DNA from: Trinickia diaoshuihuensis
GTDB lineage: Bacteria; Pseudomonadota; Gammaproteobacteria; Burkholderiales; Burkholderiaceae
Assembly (NCBI RefSeq): GCF_003390925.1
Contig: NZ_QUBS01000090.1
Coordinates: forward strand, 400,415-464,414
Direction: 5' to 3'
DNA length: 64,000 bases
Positions 1 to 9,500 of this stretch are shown here, one piece after another. The translations under genes were made by a program, and so were the position numbers. Under the pieces are notes generated by a model. It ran no database searches. It had not been told where the DNA came from and worked only from the letters and a program-made list of their open reading frames with translations. Each line of letters opens with the position of its first letter. Within the stretch, counting starts at the first letter, position 1.

Positions 1-901
1 TAAAGCCGATCGCACGCAGCGTGGCGATTTCGCGGATGCGCGTCGACACCGCCGTATACATCGTATTGAGCGCCCCGAAGCACGCTCCTAGCGCCATGAT
101 TCCGCCAACGAAATACGCGAGCAAGTTCAAAAGTTTCGATAGATTGCGAGACTGCGCCGCATAATAATCGGCTTCGCGCTGCACCCCGACCTTCAGCGAC
201 GGGTCGGTCGTCAACGCCCCCTTGAAGCGATCGAACGCGGCGGCGGAATCGAGCAGCGCCGTCACCGATTGAAAGCCGTTGCGGCGATAAGCGGACAACA
301 CGGTTTCCGCATCGCCCTGCAATTCCGATTCGTGCGCGTCGCCGCCGCTTTCGAAAATGCCGACGACCGTCCACTCCGAGTTGCGGAACGCGATCCGGCT
401 GCCAAGCTCTAGCCCCTTGAACTGCGCGAGGGCCGACTTGCCGACGATCAACTCGCGCACCGCCGGCCGAAACATCCGGCCCGCGATCAAATGCATTTCC
501 GGCCGAAGCTTCATGGCATTGGGACCCACGCCGCGCAGCGTAACGTTCGCATCGGCGTTGTCCTTCTTTTGCGGCAACGCCACGATCACGACGGCATCGG
601 CCGTGGCGATCGGGCGCCCCGCCTCGTCTTTACGAACGCCGGGTGCATCCATAATCTTCTGTGCATCCTGGCGATCGATCGTGCTTTCGAGTTCCGCTTG
701 CGAGCCGGCCCGCAGCACGATCGCGCGATCGGCCCGCGCCGTGCCCTTGAGCGTCCGCTGAAAACCGGCCGCCATCGCCAGCACGGACACCATCACGGCC
801 ACCGTCACGGCAATACCGATCACGATGACCCACGCCGTGCTGAGCCGCTGCGGCAAGCTGCGCAGGTTCATCGACGTGACTGCAACGATTTGCTTGATCA
901 T
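1..901 (-). CDS. FtsX-like ABC transporter permease, cut by window edge
   Basis: Translating the minus strand from the ATG at 901 gives 300 residues that run off the left edge. There is one hydrophobic helix near residues 22-45 (VIVIGIAVTVAVMVSV), then a large soluble domain, then a second helix near 265-285 followed by STRIREIATLRAIGF, the typical FtsX/MacB cytoplasmic coupling motif. This is the layout of MacB-type permeases, whose big periplasmic domain sits between TM1 and TM2; TM3 and TM4 should lie outside the window. The start codon overlaps the stop of the preceding permease gene as ATGA (898-901), so the two are translationally coupled and probably form a heterodimer. Substrate unknown. 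Confidence 0.85.
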   Translation of the reverse strand, partial: MIKQIVAVTSMNLRSLPQRLSTAWVIVIGIAVTVAVMVSVLAMAAGFQRTLKGTARADRAIVLRAGSQAELESTIDRQDAQKIMDAPGVRKDEAGRPIATADAVVIVALPQKKDNADANVTLRGVGPNAMKLRPEMHLIAGRMFRPAVRELIVGKSALAQFKGLELGSRIAFRNSEWTVVGIFESGGDAHESELQGDAETVLSAYRRNGFQSVTALLDSAAAFDRFKGALTTDPSLKVGVQREADYYAAQSRNLSKLLNLLAYFVGGIMALGACFGALNTMYTAVSTRIREIATLRAIGF

Positions 902-2043
902 GAGCGCAGCGCCTCCACGATGACGAGCCGCTTGGCACGCCAAGCGGGAACGATGCCCGTTGCAACGGCCAGCAGGGCCGACATCAACACGCCTTCGGCA
1001 ATCACGGTCGCCGGCAGTTTGACCACGCCGAGCGTGTTGCGCAGCGCCGGAAAGAGCAGATCGGCAATACCGAGCCCGAGCAGCGCCGCCGCGATGCACA
1101 GCGTCAACGACTGGACGAGGACGAGCACGAGCATCCGCGTATCGCTGAAACCCAGCGTCTTGAGCACGGCCAGCTCCGGCACCTGCTCGCGCACGGCTTG
1201 CATGACCGTACTGCCGACAGCGAACAGCAAGGCAAAGAAAACGGCGAACAAGATATACGTGACGATGAGGTTGATATCGCCGATCTGCTTCATGAACGAC
1301 TGCTGGAATTCCTTTTCCGTCTGAGTTTTGGTCTCGTCGGATGAGTTGGCGAAATGATCGTCGATTTCCTTGGCCACCAGCGCCGATTGCGACGGGTCTT
1401 TCACCACCACGATGTACCAGCCCACCGTGCCCTTCGCGAAACTGCGCGCTTCGTCGAAATACTTGTAGTTGAAGAACATGCCGTCTTCGCGCGAGCTATC
1501 GGCCGGGTCTTGGTAAATGCCGACGATCGTGAAGTCCCAGTCGGAATTGCCGTCGGCCGCCTTCACCCAGATCGTCGAATGCAGCGGAATGCGATCGCCG
1601 ATCTTCCAGCCGTATTTCTTCGCGAGATTCGCCCCTACGACGGCGCCGTCGCGCGTATGTTCGAGCGCCGCCAGTTGATCCTTCGGCAACACATACTCGG
1701 GATGCGCGGGGAACTCCCGCTCCGGCTCGACGGGAAACGCCGCGATGAAGTTCTTCGGATCCTGGTAATACGGCCCGAACCACGATTCGTGCGAGACGCG
1801 CTCCACACCGGGCAACGCTTCGATCTGTTGCATGTAGGCGTAGGGCATGCTTTCCGTGATCGAGATCCGGTTCGTCACCACGAGACGGTTGACGTTCGAA
1901 CGCTCGATCGTCTGCTTGAAGGCCGAATTCACGCCCTGCAGCATGCCGAACAGCAAGAACGCGATCATGATGGAGAGCAGCGTCAGCGACGTGCGCACCT
2001 TCTTGCGCCAAAGCATCGCCCATATCAGCGGAATGAATTTCAT
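898..2043 (-). CDS. FtsX-like ABC transporter permease (MacB type)
   Basis: A 381-residue inner-membrane permease. One helix lies near residues 16-38, a periplasmic domain fills about 40-260, and three helices occupy the C-terminal third, with QVPELAVLKTLGFSDTRM as the FtsX-type coupling segment. I chose the ATG at 2043 (MKFIPLIW) because it starts 4 bases after the ATPase stop; the open frame could extend upstream to 2079, but that would overlap the ATPase. It has no fused nucleotide-binding domain, unlike E. coli MacB, and relies on the separate ATPase next door. It probably pairs with the second permease encoded immediately downstream. Confidence 0.88.
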   Translation of the reverse strand: MKFIPLIWAMLWRKKVRTSLTLLSIMIAFLLFGMLQGVNSAFKQTIERSNVNRLVVTNRISITESMPYAYMQQIEALPGVERVSHESWFGPYYQDPKNFIAAFPVEPEREFPAHPEYVLPKDQLAALEHTRDGAVVGANLAKKYGWKIGDRIPLHSTIWVKAADGNSDWDFTIVGIYQDPADSSREDGMFFNYKYFDEARSFAKGTVGWYIVVVKDPSQSALVAKEIDDHFANSSDETKTQTEKEFQQSFMKQIGDINLIVTYILFAVFFALLFAVGSTVMQAVREQVPELAVLKTLGFSDTRMLVLVLVQSLTLCIAAALLGLGIADLLFPALRNTLGVVKLPATVIAEGVLMSALLAVATGIVPAWRAKRLVIVEALRS

Positions 2044-2047
2044 CGCA

Positions 2048-2743
2048 TCACGCCTCGGTCCTTTGCCGCTCTTCGACAAAGCGGCCCTTGTCGAGGTGCA
2101 GCGTATGCGTCGCGTAGTCAGCGGCCTTCTGATCGTGCGTCACCATGACGATCGTTTTGCCGTATTCGCGGTTGAGCAACTGCAACAAGTGCAGGATCTC
2201 GTCCGCCGTGGCGCGGTCTAGGTCGCCCGTGGGCTCGTCGCAGACGAGCAATTTCGGATCGGATACGAGCGCGCGCGCAATCGCTACGCGCTGCGCCTGG
2301 CCGCCGGACAGCTCCGACGGCTTATGCTTCGCGCGTTCCTCGAGACCGACGATACTCAGCGCCGCGTGCACGCGCTTCATCCGCTCGCCTTTGCCAAGCG
2401 ACGTCAAAAGCAGCGGCAACTCGACGTTGCGCTCCGCCGTCAGCATCGGCATCAGGTTATAGAACTGAAAGACGAAACCGACGTTGTTCGAGCGCCAACG
2501 CGCCAGGGCGCCGCCTTTCAGTTGATCGATGCGCTCGCCCGCGACAATGAGCTCACCGCTGGTCGGATGATCGATGCCGCCGATCAGATTCAGCACGGTC
2601 GTCTTACCCGAACCGGACGGCCCCATGAGTGCGACGAAATCGCCGTCGGCCACTTGCAAGTCGAGATGGTGAAGCACCTCGACCGTCTGCTTGCCGCGCG
2701 TATACGTCTTCACGATGTCCTTGAGGGAAACCATGGCAGTCAT
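2048..2743 (-). CDS. ABC transporter ATPase, MacB/LolD type
   Basis: A 231-residue ATPase with all motifs intact: Walker [10 protein letters not shown] near residue 42, a Q-loop in GFVFQFYNL, signature LSGGQAQR, Walker [13 protein letters not shown] and switch His in MVTHDQ. The family (LolD/MacB/FtsE) powers FtsX-like permeases by mechanotransmission rather than by classical alternating access. The ATG at 2743 was chosen because GAGGAG lies 8-12 bases upstream; the open frame reaches 2773 but has no better site. It sits between the adaptor gene and the two permease genes and should energise the export complex. Confidence 0.92.
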   Translation of the reverse strand: MTAMVSLKDIVKTYTRGKQTVEVLHHLDLQVADGDFVALMGPSGSGKTTVLNLIGGIDHPTSGELIVAGERIDQLKGGALARWRSNNVGFVFQFYNLMPMLTAERNVELPLLLTSLGKGERMKRVHAALSIVGLEERAKHKPSELSGGQAQRVAIARALVSDPKLLVCDEPTGDLDRATADEILHLLQLLNREYGKTIVMVTHDQKAADYATHTLHLDKGRFVEERQRTEA

Positions 2744-2809
2744 TTGCTTCGCTCCTCGTTCGCACCCGCTCAAACGGGGCGAGTGCTTAGTGAATCGTTC
2801 ACCGGTCGA

Positions 2810-4066
2810 TCAGCGATCGACGACCTTGACGTGTGCGCCGTCGGAAAGCTTCGTCAGATCGCCCGCGGCCACCCGCTCCCCGGGTGCCACGCCCGCGATG
2901 ACCGTTTGCATCTCGGCGCTGCGCGCGCCGAGCTTCACTTCGCGCCGCTCGACCGTATCGTCGTGCAGCACGTAGACGGTGCCCGTCGCCGCACCGGCGG
3001 CGCCTTGCACGGCATCGTTCGGTAGCGTGACGCCGCCCGCGCCGGCGGACGATCCGTTCGAACCGCTTTGCGAACGGCTCAGGAACGACACGCGTGCGCC
3101 CATCTCGGGAAGGATGCGAGGGTCGCGCGATTTGAAGCCCACGCGCACTTTGACCGTGGCCTTGCTGCGATCGGCCGTCGGCACGACCGCGATGACGTAC
3201 GCGGGGATCGCCCAATCAGGATAGGCGTTCAGTTTCAACGTGGCGGGGCCGCCCGACTGAACCCGGCTGATGAAGTTCTCGCTGACATCCACCTCGACCT
3301 CGAGCGAATCCATATCCACGAGGGTACAGATACCGGTGCGCGTGAACCCGCCGCCGGCCGACAGCGGCGAGACGATTTCGCCCGGCTGGGCGTTCTTGGT
3401 CGTCACGACGCCCGTGAACGGCGCGCGCACGATCGTATCGTCGAGGTCGCGCTTCGCGATTTCGAGCGCCGCGCGCCGCACCGCTAAATTGCCTTGCGCC
3501 ACGGCCACATCCGTTTGCTTCTGGTCGTAATTGGCCTTGCTTTGTTCGAGCGCGGTCGTGCTGATCACGGCGGCAGCGGCCAATTTGCGATCGCGTTCGT
3601 AAATCGGCGTGATGTCGCTCGCGGCCTGCTTGGCCTGGGTCAAGGTGCTTTCGGCCTGCGTCACCGCCGCTTTCGCTTGCAGCAATGCCGCCGACGCGTT
3701 CGTGTTGTCGAGCGTGGCGATGACGTCGCCCTCCTTCACATGCACGCCTTCCTCGATGAACAATTGCTCGAGCTTGCCGGTGATCTTCGCCGAAACGGTC
3801 GCCTGGCGGCGCGCCACGACATAGCCCGACGCGTCGAGGATCGACGTGCCGGCGTCGGCACCCGAACCGCTTGCCACCGGCTTGGCCACGGCCGCTCGCA
3901 CGGCCGGCAAGGCGGCATGCAGCCAAAAAAAACCGCCTGCCGCGAGCGCGATCAACAGCCCCAGCAAGCCGCCGATCCACCACCAGCGATGCGAAGCGTC
4001 CGTTTGCGCGGGCCGTTGATCCCGCTCGATCCGCAACTGCCGCAACAACTCCGATTTGTCCGTCAT
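2810..4066 (-). CDS. periplasmic adaptor (membrane fusion) protein of ABC exporter
   Basis: A 418-residue protein with a cytoplasmic N-tail, one membrane anchor near residues 28-50 (GGLLGLLIALAAGGFFWL), and a biotinyl-lipoyl-like half motif (GKLEQLFIEEGVHVKEGDVIATLD). A helical hairpin rich in Ala/Gln follows near 125-200, then a second lipoyl half (VRAPFTGVV) and a beta-barrel domain. This is the MacA/HlyD layout. In tripartite systems the hairpin docks onto a TolC-like channel, here the gene just upstream, while the anchor contacts the permeases encoded downstream. Length and domain order are normal for the family. Confidence 0.9.
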   Translation of the reverse strand: MTDKSELLRQLRIERDQRPAQTDASHRWWWIGGLLGLLIALAAGGFFWLHAALPAVRAAVAKPVASGSGADAGTSILDASGYVVARRQATVSAKITGKLEQLFIEEGVHVKEGDVIATLDNTNASAALLQAKAAVTQAESTLTQAKQAASDITPIYERDRKLAAAAVISTTALEQSKANYDQKQTDVAVAQGNLAVRRAALEIAKRDLDDTIVRAPFTGVVTTKNAQPGEIVSPLSAGGGFTRTGICTLVDMDSLEVEVDVSENFISRVQSGGPATLKLNAYPDWAIPAYVIAVVPTADRSKATVKVRVGFKSRDPRILPEMGARVSFLSRSQSGSNGSSAGAGGVTLPNDAVQGAAGAATGTVYVLHDDTVERREVKLGARSAEMQTVIAGVAPGERVAAGDLTKLSDGAHVKVVDR

Positions 4067-4123
4067 GTAATCGACTTCCGCGGTATGAATGGATGAAATT
4101 CGGTCAACGTTCGGGGGCGATCC

Positions 4124-5659
4124 TCAAGGCGTCGTCGAGGCGCTCTGCCCCGCTTGCTTCCAATCGCCGCCCAATGCGAGAAACAGCGCCGCCGTATCCT
4201 GATAGCGAGCCGCCAGCGCTTGTACATAGGCAATACGCGAGCGCTGATACTGCTGCTGTGCGACCAGCAATTCGAGGTGATTCGCTCCGCCGAGGCCATA
4301 GCGCTGCTCGATCAGATGCAAGCTGTCCGCCGCCGCCGTTTGCGCGCGGTATTGCGCGGCGAGCGTTTGCGCATCGGTATCGAGCGCGCGCAACGTATCG
4401 GAGACGTTCTTGAACGCGAGCAAAACGGTTTGCCGGTACTGCGCCAGCGATTGGTCGTAAGCGGCGATCGCGGCACGGCGCTTCGCGTTCAAAGCCCCGC
4501 CTTGAAATAGCGGCTGCGTGACGTTGCCGGCCAACGAGAATACGTTGCTCGTGAACAGCGACCTGAACGATGTCGACGCATCGCCGAAATTTCCGCTCAG
4601 GCCGATATGCGGCAGCATGTTCGCGGTCGCCACGCCGATCTGCGCGCTCGCCTGATGCAACAGCGCCTGAGCACGCCTGACGTCGGGCCGCTGACGCACG
4701 ACTTCGGACGGCATCTTCAAAGGTATGTCGAGCGGCAATTGCAACGAGGCGAGGTCGAATTGCTGCTCGTCATACTCGCTCGGCGCCTTGCCCAAATAGA
4801 CGGCAAGCTGACTGCGCGCGGCCGAAAGCTGCTGCATGAGCGGCGGCAGCGTGGCTTGGACCGAGGCCAAATTCGATTCGGCCGACGATACGTCGGAGCG
4901 GGCCGCACCGCCCAGTTCGAACTCTTGCCGGCTCAGATCGACCTCGTGCTGCGCCGACGCAATGAGCTCGCGCGTCGCATCGATTTGCGCGCGCAGCGAC
5001 GCTTCGAGCACGGCAGCCGTCACGACATTGGCCGCGAGCGTTTGATAGGTCGCCTGCAATTCCTCGGCTTGTGCCTCGCGTCCCGCTTCTTGCGCCTCTA
5101 GCCCGCGTCGCACGCCACCAAAAACGTCGAAGTCGTATGACAAACTCACCGACGCGTTATACAGCGTAAAAAGAAAACTGCCGGCCTGCGGAAAGCCTTG
5201 CTCCGCGCCGTTCAGTTTCTCGCGCGTGACGCCGGCGGTGCCGCCGATGGTCGGAAACAATGCACCGCGTTGCACATTGACCTGCTCCTGTGCGACTCGC
5301 AATGCCGCTTGCGCCGATGCGATCGTCGGACTATTGGCGAACGCATCCGACACGAGGCGATCGAGCTGATCGGATCCATAGGCCGTCCACCAACGCGACG
5401 GCAACTGCGCGGCGGGGTCGAAGCGCTGAGCCGCGCCACCCGCCACGGGTGTCGCTTCCGTTTGCACCGGCAACGCAGGCGTGGTGATGGCGGTTGCGGC
5501 GGGCGCGGCCGGCGCCTTGAAATCGGGACCCACGGCACAGCCGCCGCAGGCCAGCAAAGCCGCAAGCGAAAAAATCGCTGCCGCCATGCCGCAGGGCGGG
5601 CGATGAAGTCCGCACCCAGGCATCGATCGGAGCAGTTGGCCACGCTCGTTTTTTTTCAT
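4124..5659 (-). CDS. outer-membrane efflux lipoprotein, NodT family
   Basis: A 511-residue TolC-like channel protein. The N-terminus has a hydrophobic stretch ending ALLACGGCAVGPDF; GCAVGPDF is the hallmark of NodT/OprM-family lipoproteins, although the residues before the acceptor Cys fit the lipobox imperfectly, so either Cys of CGGC could be lipidated. Two repeated OEP domains follow, each with long helices (for example SYDFDVFGGVRRGLEAQ in the first and NVTQPLFQGGALNAKRRAA in the second). It opens a minus-strand operon with the adaptor, ATPase and two permeases. The start at 5659 is the first ATG and lacks a strong ribosome site; MPGCGL or MAAAIF further in are alternatives. Confidence 0.88.
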   Translation of the reverse strand: MKKNERGQLLRSMPGCGLHRPPCGMAAAIFSLAALLACGGCAVGPDFKAPAAPAATAITTPALPVQTEATPVAGGAAQRFDPAAQLPSRWWTAYGSDQLDRLVSDAFANSPTIASAQAALRVAQEQVNVQRGALFPTIGGTAGVTREKLNGAEQGFPQAGSFLFTLYNASVSLSYDFDVFGGVRRGLEAQEAGREAQAEELQATYQTLAANVVTAAVLEASLRAQIDATRELIASAQHEVDLSRQEFELGGAARSDVSSAESNLASVQATLPPLMQQLSAARSQLAVYLGKAPSEYDEQQFDLASLQLPLDIPLKMPSEVVRQRPDVRRAQALLHQASAQIGVATANMLPHIGLSGNFGDASTSFRSLFTSNVFSLAGNVTQPLFQGGALNAKRRAAIAAYDQSLAQYRQTVLLAFKNVSDTLRALDTDAQTLAAQYRAQTAAADSLHLIEQRYGLGGANHLELLVAQQQYQRSRIAYVQALAARYQDTAALFLALGGDWKQAGQSASTTP

Positions 5660-5748
5660 ATCCGAATGGGGGCTGTTCTACACAATTCCCCCGATTCGTC
5701 AGCGGAGGAAAGATGAAGCTGGCTATCGGGCAATCAAATGCGCGACAG

Positions 5749-5769
5749 AGTATAACGCCCGAGTTCGGG
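5749..5769 (-). promoter_or_regulatory. candidate promoter and operator of the ABC exporter operon
   Basis: Read on the minus strand, TATACT (5754-5749) is a good sigma-70 -10 hexamer about 90 bases upstream of the outer-membrane factor gene. The 12-base inverted repeat CCCGAGTTCGGG (5758-5769) lies just upstream, between -10 and the expected -35. No good -35 hexamer is visible. This would suit repressor or activator binding, but no regulator gene is adjacent. Confidence 0.4.
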
Positions 5770-6024
5770 TAACGATAGTCGCATTCGATAATCGTCACCA
5801 TCCAACACATTTAAGCTTCGCATCGCATTTTTTCGTTTCCCGCGGACCATGCTACGAGCTTCGGTGGTCGCGCTCGGCGCCATTGATTTCGCGGGTCCGC
5901 TCATCGCCCTTAAACGCGGTTCGTCGCCACGCTATACAATTGGTCGCATGCGGCGCGGATGGGTCGGCTGGAAAAATACACTGCTCGCCGTTTCACCCGC
6001 CTTTGCACCGGTGCATGACAATTT

Positions 6025-6324
6025 ATGGATGGAGCGACTCGTCACGTTTCACTTTCCGGCCTATGTCTATTTCTCGTTCCGCGCCCTTGCATAACTCGGC
6101 GTGCGACGCTGCGCGTGACGCTGCCGCTGTCGTTCTTCGTTAAGTTCGCACAACATTACGCGTTCGCCGGGCACGCGCCATCGAGCACGACCGACGCTTT
6201 CGAAACGCTTTCCTTCGCCGCATGGGGAGTCCTCGCCGGCATGGCGCTCGGACGCTCGCTAAACGTGCTCGTGCGCGCCGCGCATGCGAAAGAAAGCGGC
6301 GGGGCAACGGCAAGCTGGGAGTGA
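6025..6324 (+). CDS. small hypothetical membrane protein, uncertain
   Basis: An open frame of 99 codons in the otherwise gene-free stretch 5660-6523. From about 6110 onward the third codon positions are strongly G/C, as in the neighbouring real genes, and the segment FAAWGVLAGMALGRSLNVLV could be one membrane helix. The first 30 codons are less convincing, and an internal GTG at about 6116 is a possible start. No ribosome site or family is recognised. It could be a real orphan gene, a decayed remnant, or chance. Apart from this frame and the promoter site at 5749-5769, nothing else is seen in 5660-6523. Confidence 0.25.
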   Translation: MDGATRHVSLSGLCLFLVPRPCITRRATLRVTLPLSFFVKFAQHYAFAGHAPSSTTDAFETLSFAAWGVLAGMALGRSLNVLVRAAHAKESGGATASWE

Positions 6325-6523
6325 AAATTGCTAGTCTTGAGCAAAACTCCACGGCAACTATGCGAGGCCGCGTATGATATGCGACTGAACCTATTCCTCG
6401 AAACCCGAGAAGGCCGCGCGTGGCATCGCCCATGCCGGAGGGGTGGCTAGGCAATCGCGAGTCCCATGGTCTATCGCGATCGAGCCGGCGCCGCGCGCTA
6501 GAGCCTCCATCCGACAGATCTTT

Positions 6524-9500
6524 ATGTCCGATCAAAACCCAGCACGTTCGGCACAGACCCGATTCGCTTTCCCCGCCGTGGGGATCGACGCATCGGCTGA
6601 CGACATCGAAGCGCTGAAACAGTTTTTCGACGCGATGCCGGCGCAGTCCGGCGCCGCCTTCGTGATCACGCTGCGTGCGCCAACCGAGCCCGCGCAGTCG
6701 CTCGTGACGGCCCTTCAGCCGGCCACCGTCATGCCCGTGGTTCCGGTGCGCCAAGCCATGCGCATGGAGCCGAATCACATTTACGTCGTCGAACCGCCGT
6801 TGGTTTGCACGATCGTCGAGCAGGAATTGCGTACTGGGGCCCCGCACGGCATCGAGGAACGGCGCGAACACATTGATCTGTTCTTCGATTCGCTCGCCAC
6901 CGCTTACGGCGAGCGTGCGGTCGGCGTCCTGTTCGCGAGCGTAAGCACCGATAGCGCGTTCGGCTTTACGCGCCTGAAGGAGTTCGGCGGCGTGACGTTC
7001 GCCCAAGCCAGGGGATCCGCTCGAAGCGATAACGCACAATGGCCGCCGAGCGTCGTCAATGCGATCGACTTCCAACTCGAGGCGAGCGAAATGCCGCAGC
7101 GCATGCTCGAGTTGTGGTCGAACGCCAAAAAGATTCGGCTTGCGCGCGTACCCGTGGGCAAAGACGACGATGACGCGGAAGTCGGTGAGCCCGGCGCGGG
7201 CATGAGCAATATCGAGCGCACCTTGCGCGAGATCATGATGATCTTGCGCAACCGGACTGGGCACGATTTCCGCCACTACAAGCGGGCCACCGTCCTGCGC
7301 CGCATAGAGCGGCGCCTGCAGGTGAACGGCCTGTCCGAGCTTCAGCAATATCGCGACTATCTGCAAACGCACCCTGAGGAAACCACGACGCTGTTGCAAG
7401 ACATGCTGATCAGCGTGACGAACTTCTTCCGCGACAAAGACGCCTACGACGTCCTCAGAGACCAAGTGATGCCGGCGATCTTCGAGAATCGGCGGCAGGA
7501 GGAGCCGGTGCGCGTGTGGGTCGTGGGCTGCGCAACGGGAGAAGAGGCTTATACGGTTGCGATGTTGTTGCAAGAAGCATCGGCAGCCGCGCGCGACCCC
7601 GTGCCGTTCCAAGTGTTCGCGACGGACATCAGCGAGCGGGCGATCGCCTCGGCCCGGGAGGGCCTCTATCCCGCATCGATCGCGGCCGACGTCGACCCGA
7701 ATCATTTGCGCCAATTCTTTACGAAGGACGGGGAGCACTACCGCGTCAAGAAGGAATTGCGCGAGCGCGTCCTGTTCGCGCTGCATAACGTCCTGAGCGA
7801 TCCGCCGTTTTCGCGGCTCGATCTCGTCTGCTGCCGCAATTTGCTGATCTACCTCGATCGCGAAGCGCAGATCGACACGCTTCGCACCTTCCATTTCGCG
7901 CTACGGCCGAACGCGCATCTGTTCCTCGGCAGCTCGGAGACGGCGGATAGCGCGGGCGGCTTGTTCTCAGTCGTCGATAAAAAGGCACGCCTGTATCGCG
8001 CGAGCATCGCCGTGCGCGCCGACACGCCGGTTCCGATTACGCAGCCCGGCGCACTGAACGCGCGTCCCGCCGTGATGACGCTGCAGCCCAGCGGCAAGCG
8101 CAAATTCTCGTTCGGCGAGTTGCACCAGCGCGTGGTCGAACAACACGCCCCGCCCAGCGTGCTCGTCAACCGCGATTCCGACATCGTTCATCTTTCGGAT
8201 CGTGCCGGCCGCTTTTTGCAATACGTGGGCGGCGAACCGTCGCACAACATTTTGACGGTGGTGCGGCGCGAGCTTCGGCTCGAATTGCGCTCGGCGATTT
8301 ACCAGGCGCTGCAAGCCGACGTCAGCGTGGAATCGCGCCGCGTGCGGATCGATCGGGACGGCCGCTCGTTCTTCGTGAAGATGACGGCGCGCCCCGTGCA
8401 CGATTCCGATGCCAACGCCGACTTCGTCCTCATCTTGTTCGACGAAGTGGAAGACAGCGTGGGAGACGTGGACGAGGCCGTGCCGGAGAACCAGCGCGAC
8501 CCGATCATCGCCCAACTCGAGCGCGAGTTGCAGCGCACGCGCGAGCAGTTGCAGGCGACGATCGAGCATTCGGAAACTTCGACGGAAGAACTGAAGGCGT
8601 CGAACGAGGAACTGCAGGCCATCAACGAGGAATTGCGTTCCGCGACCGAAGAGCTCGAAACGAGCAAGGAAGAGTTGCAGGCGATCAACGAGGAACTGAC
8701 GACCGTCAACGCCGAATTGAAGGCGAAGGTGGAAGAGACGAGCAAGATCAACGACGACTTGCAAAACCTCGTCATGGCCAACGACATCGGCACGATCTTC
8801 GTCGACCGCAATTTGTCCATCAAGCGCTACACGCCGCGCGCCGCCGATGTATTCAGCATCATCGCGACCGATATCGGCCGCTCGCTGCTCGACATCACGC
8901 ACCGGCTCGAATACGACAAACTGGCCGACGACGCCGCCGAGGCCTTCGGCTCGCTGCGCCTGATCGAACGCGAGTTGAAGAGCACGGACGGGCGGTGGTA
9001 TCTCGCGAGGATCCTGCCGTATCGAACAACGGAAAACCGGATCGACGGCGCGGTGTTGTCGTTCATCGATATCACCTCCCGCCGCGCCGCCGAAGAGCGG
9101 CTGCGCAACGTCGGACAAGCCGGTGTCGATGAGATCGAGCGGCGGCGCGACGAATTCCTGGCCGTCGTCTCGCATGAACTCAAACATCCGCTGAACTTGA
9201 TCAGCGCCAGCACCGAGTTGATCGGACGTTCCAGCGAGGCCCGCTCGAATGGCACGATCGCGCGCGCCGCCGACACGATCCGCCGCACTGTCTTAGGACA
9301 AGCGCAGATCATCGACGACTTGCTCGATATGTCGCGCATGCGCACGGGCAAGCTGTCGATTACCCGGCGGCCCGTTGACTTCAAGGAAGTCGTGCAGCGC
9401 ATCAGCCATACGATGCAAGACGAGGCGCAGCGCAAGGACATCGATTTCCGGGTATCCGTGCCCGACGGTCCCGTCTCCATTCATGCGGATCTCACGCGCA

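Noticed and set aside
6140..7894. A 584-codon minus-strand frame opposite the hybrid kinase
   Set aside because: Arg/His-rich shadow of the CheB-CheR gene, with no family motifs.
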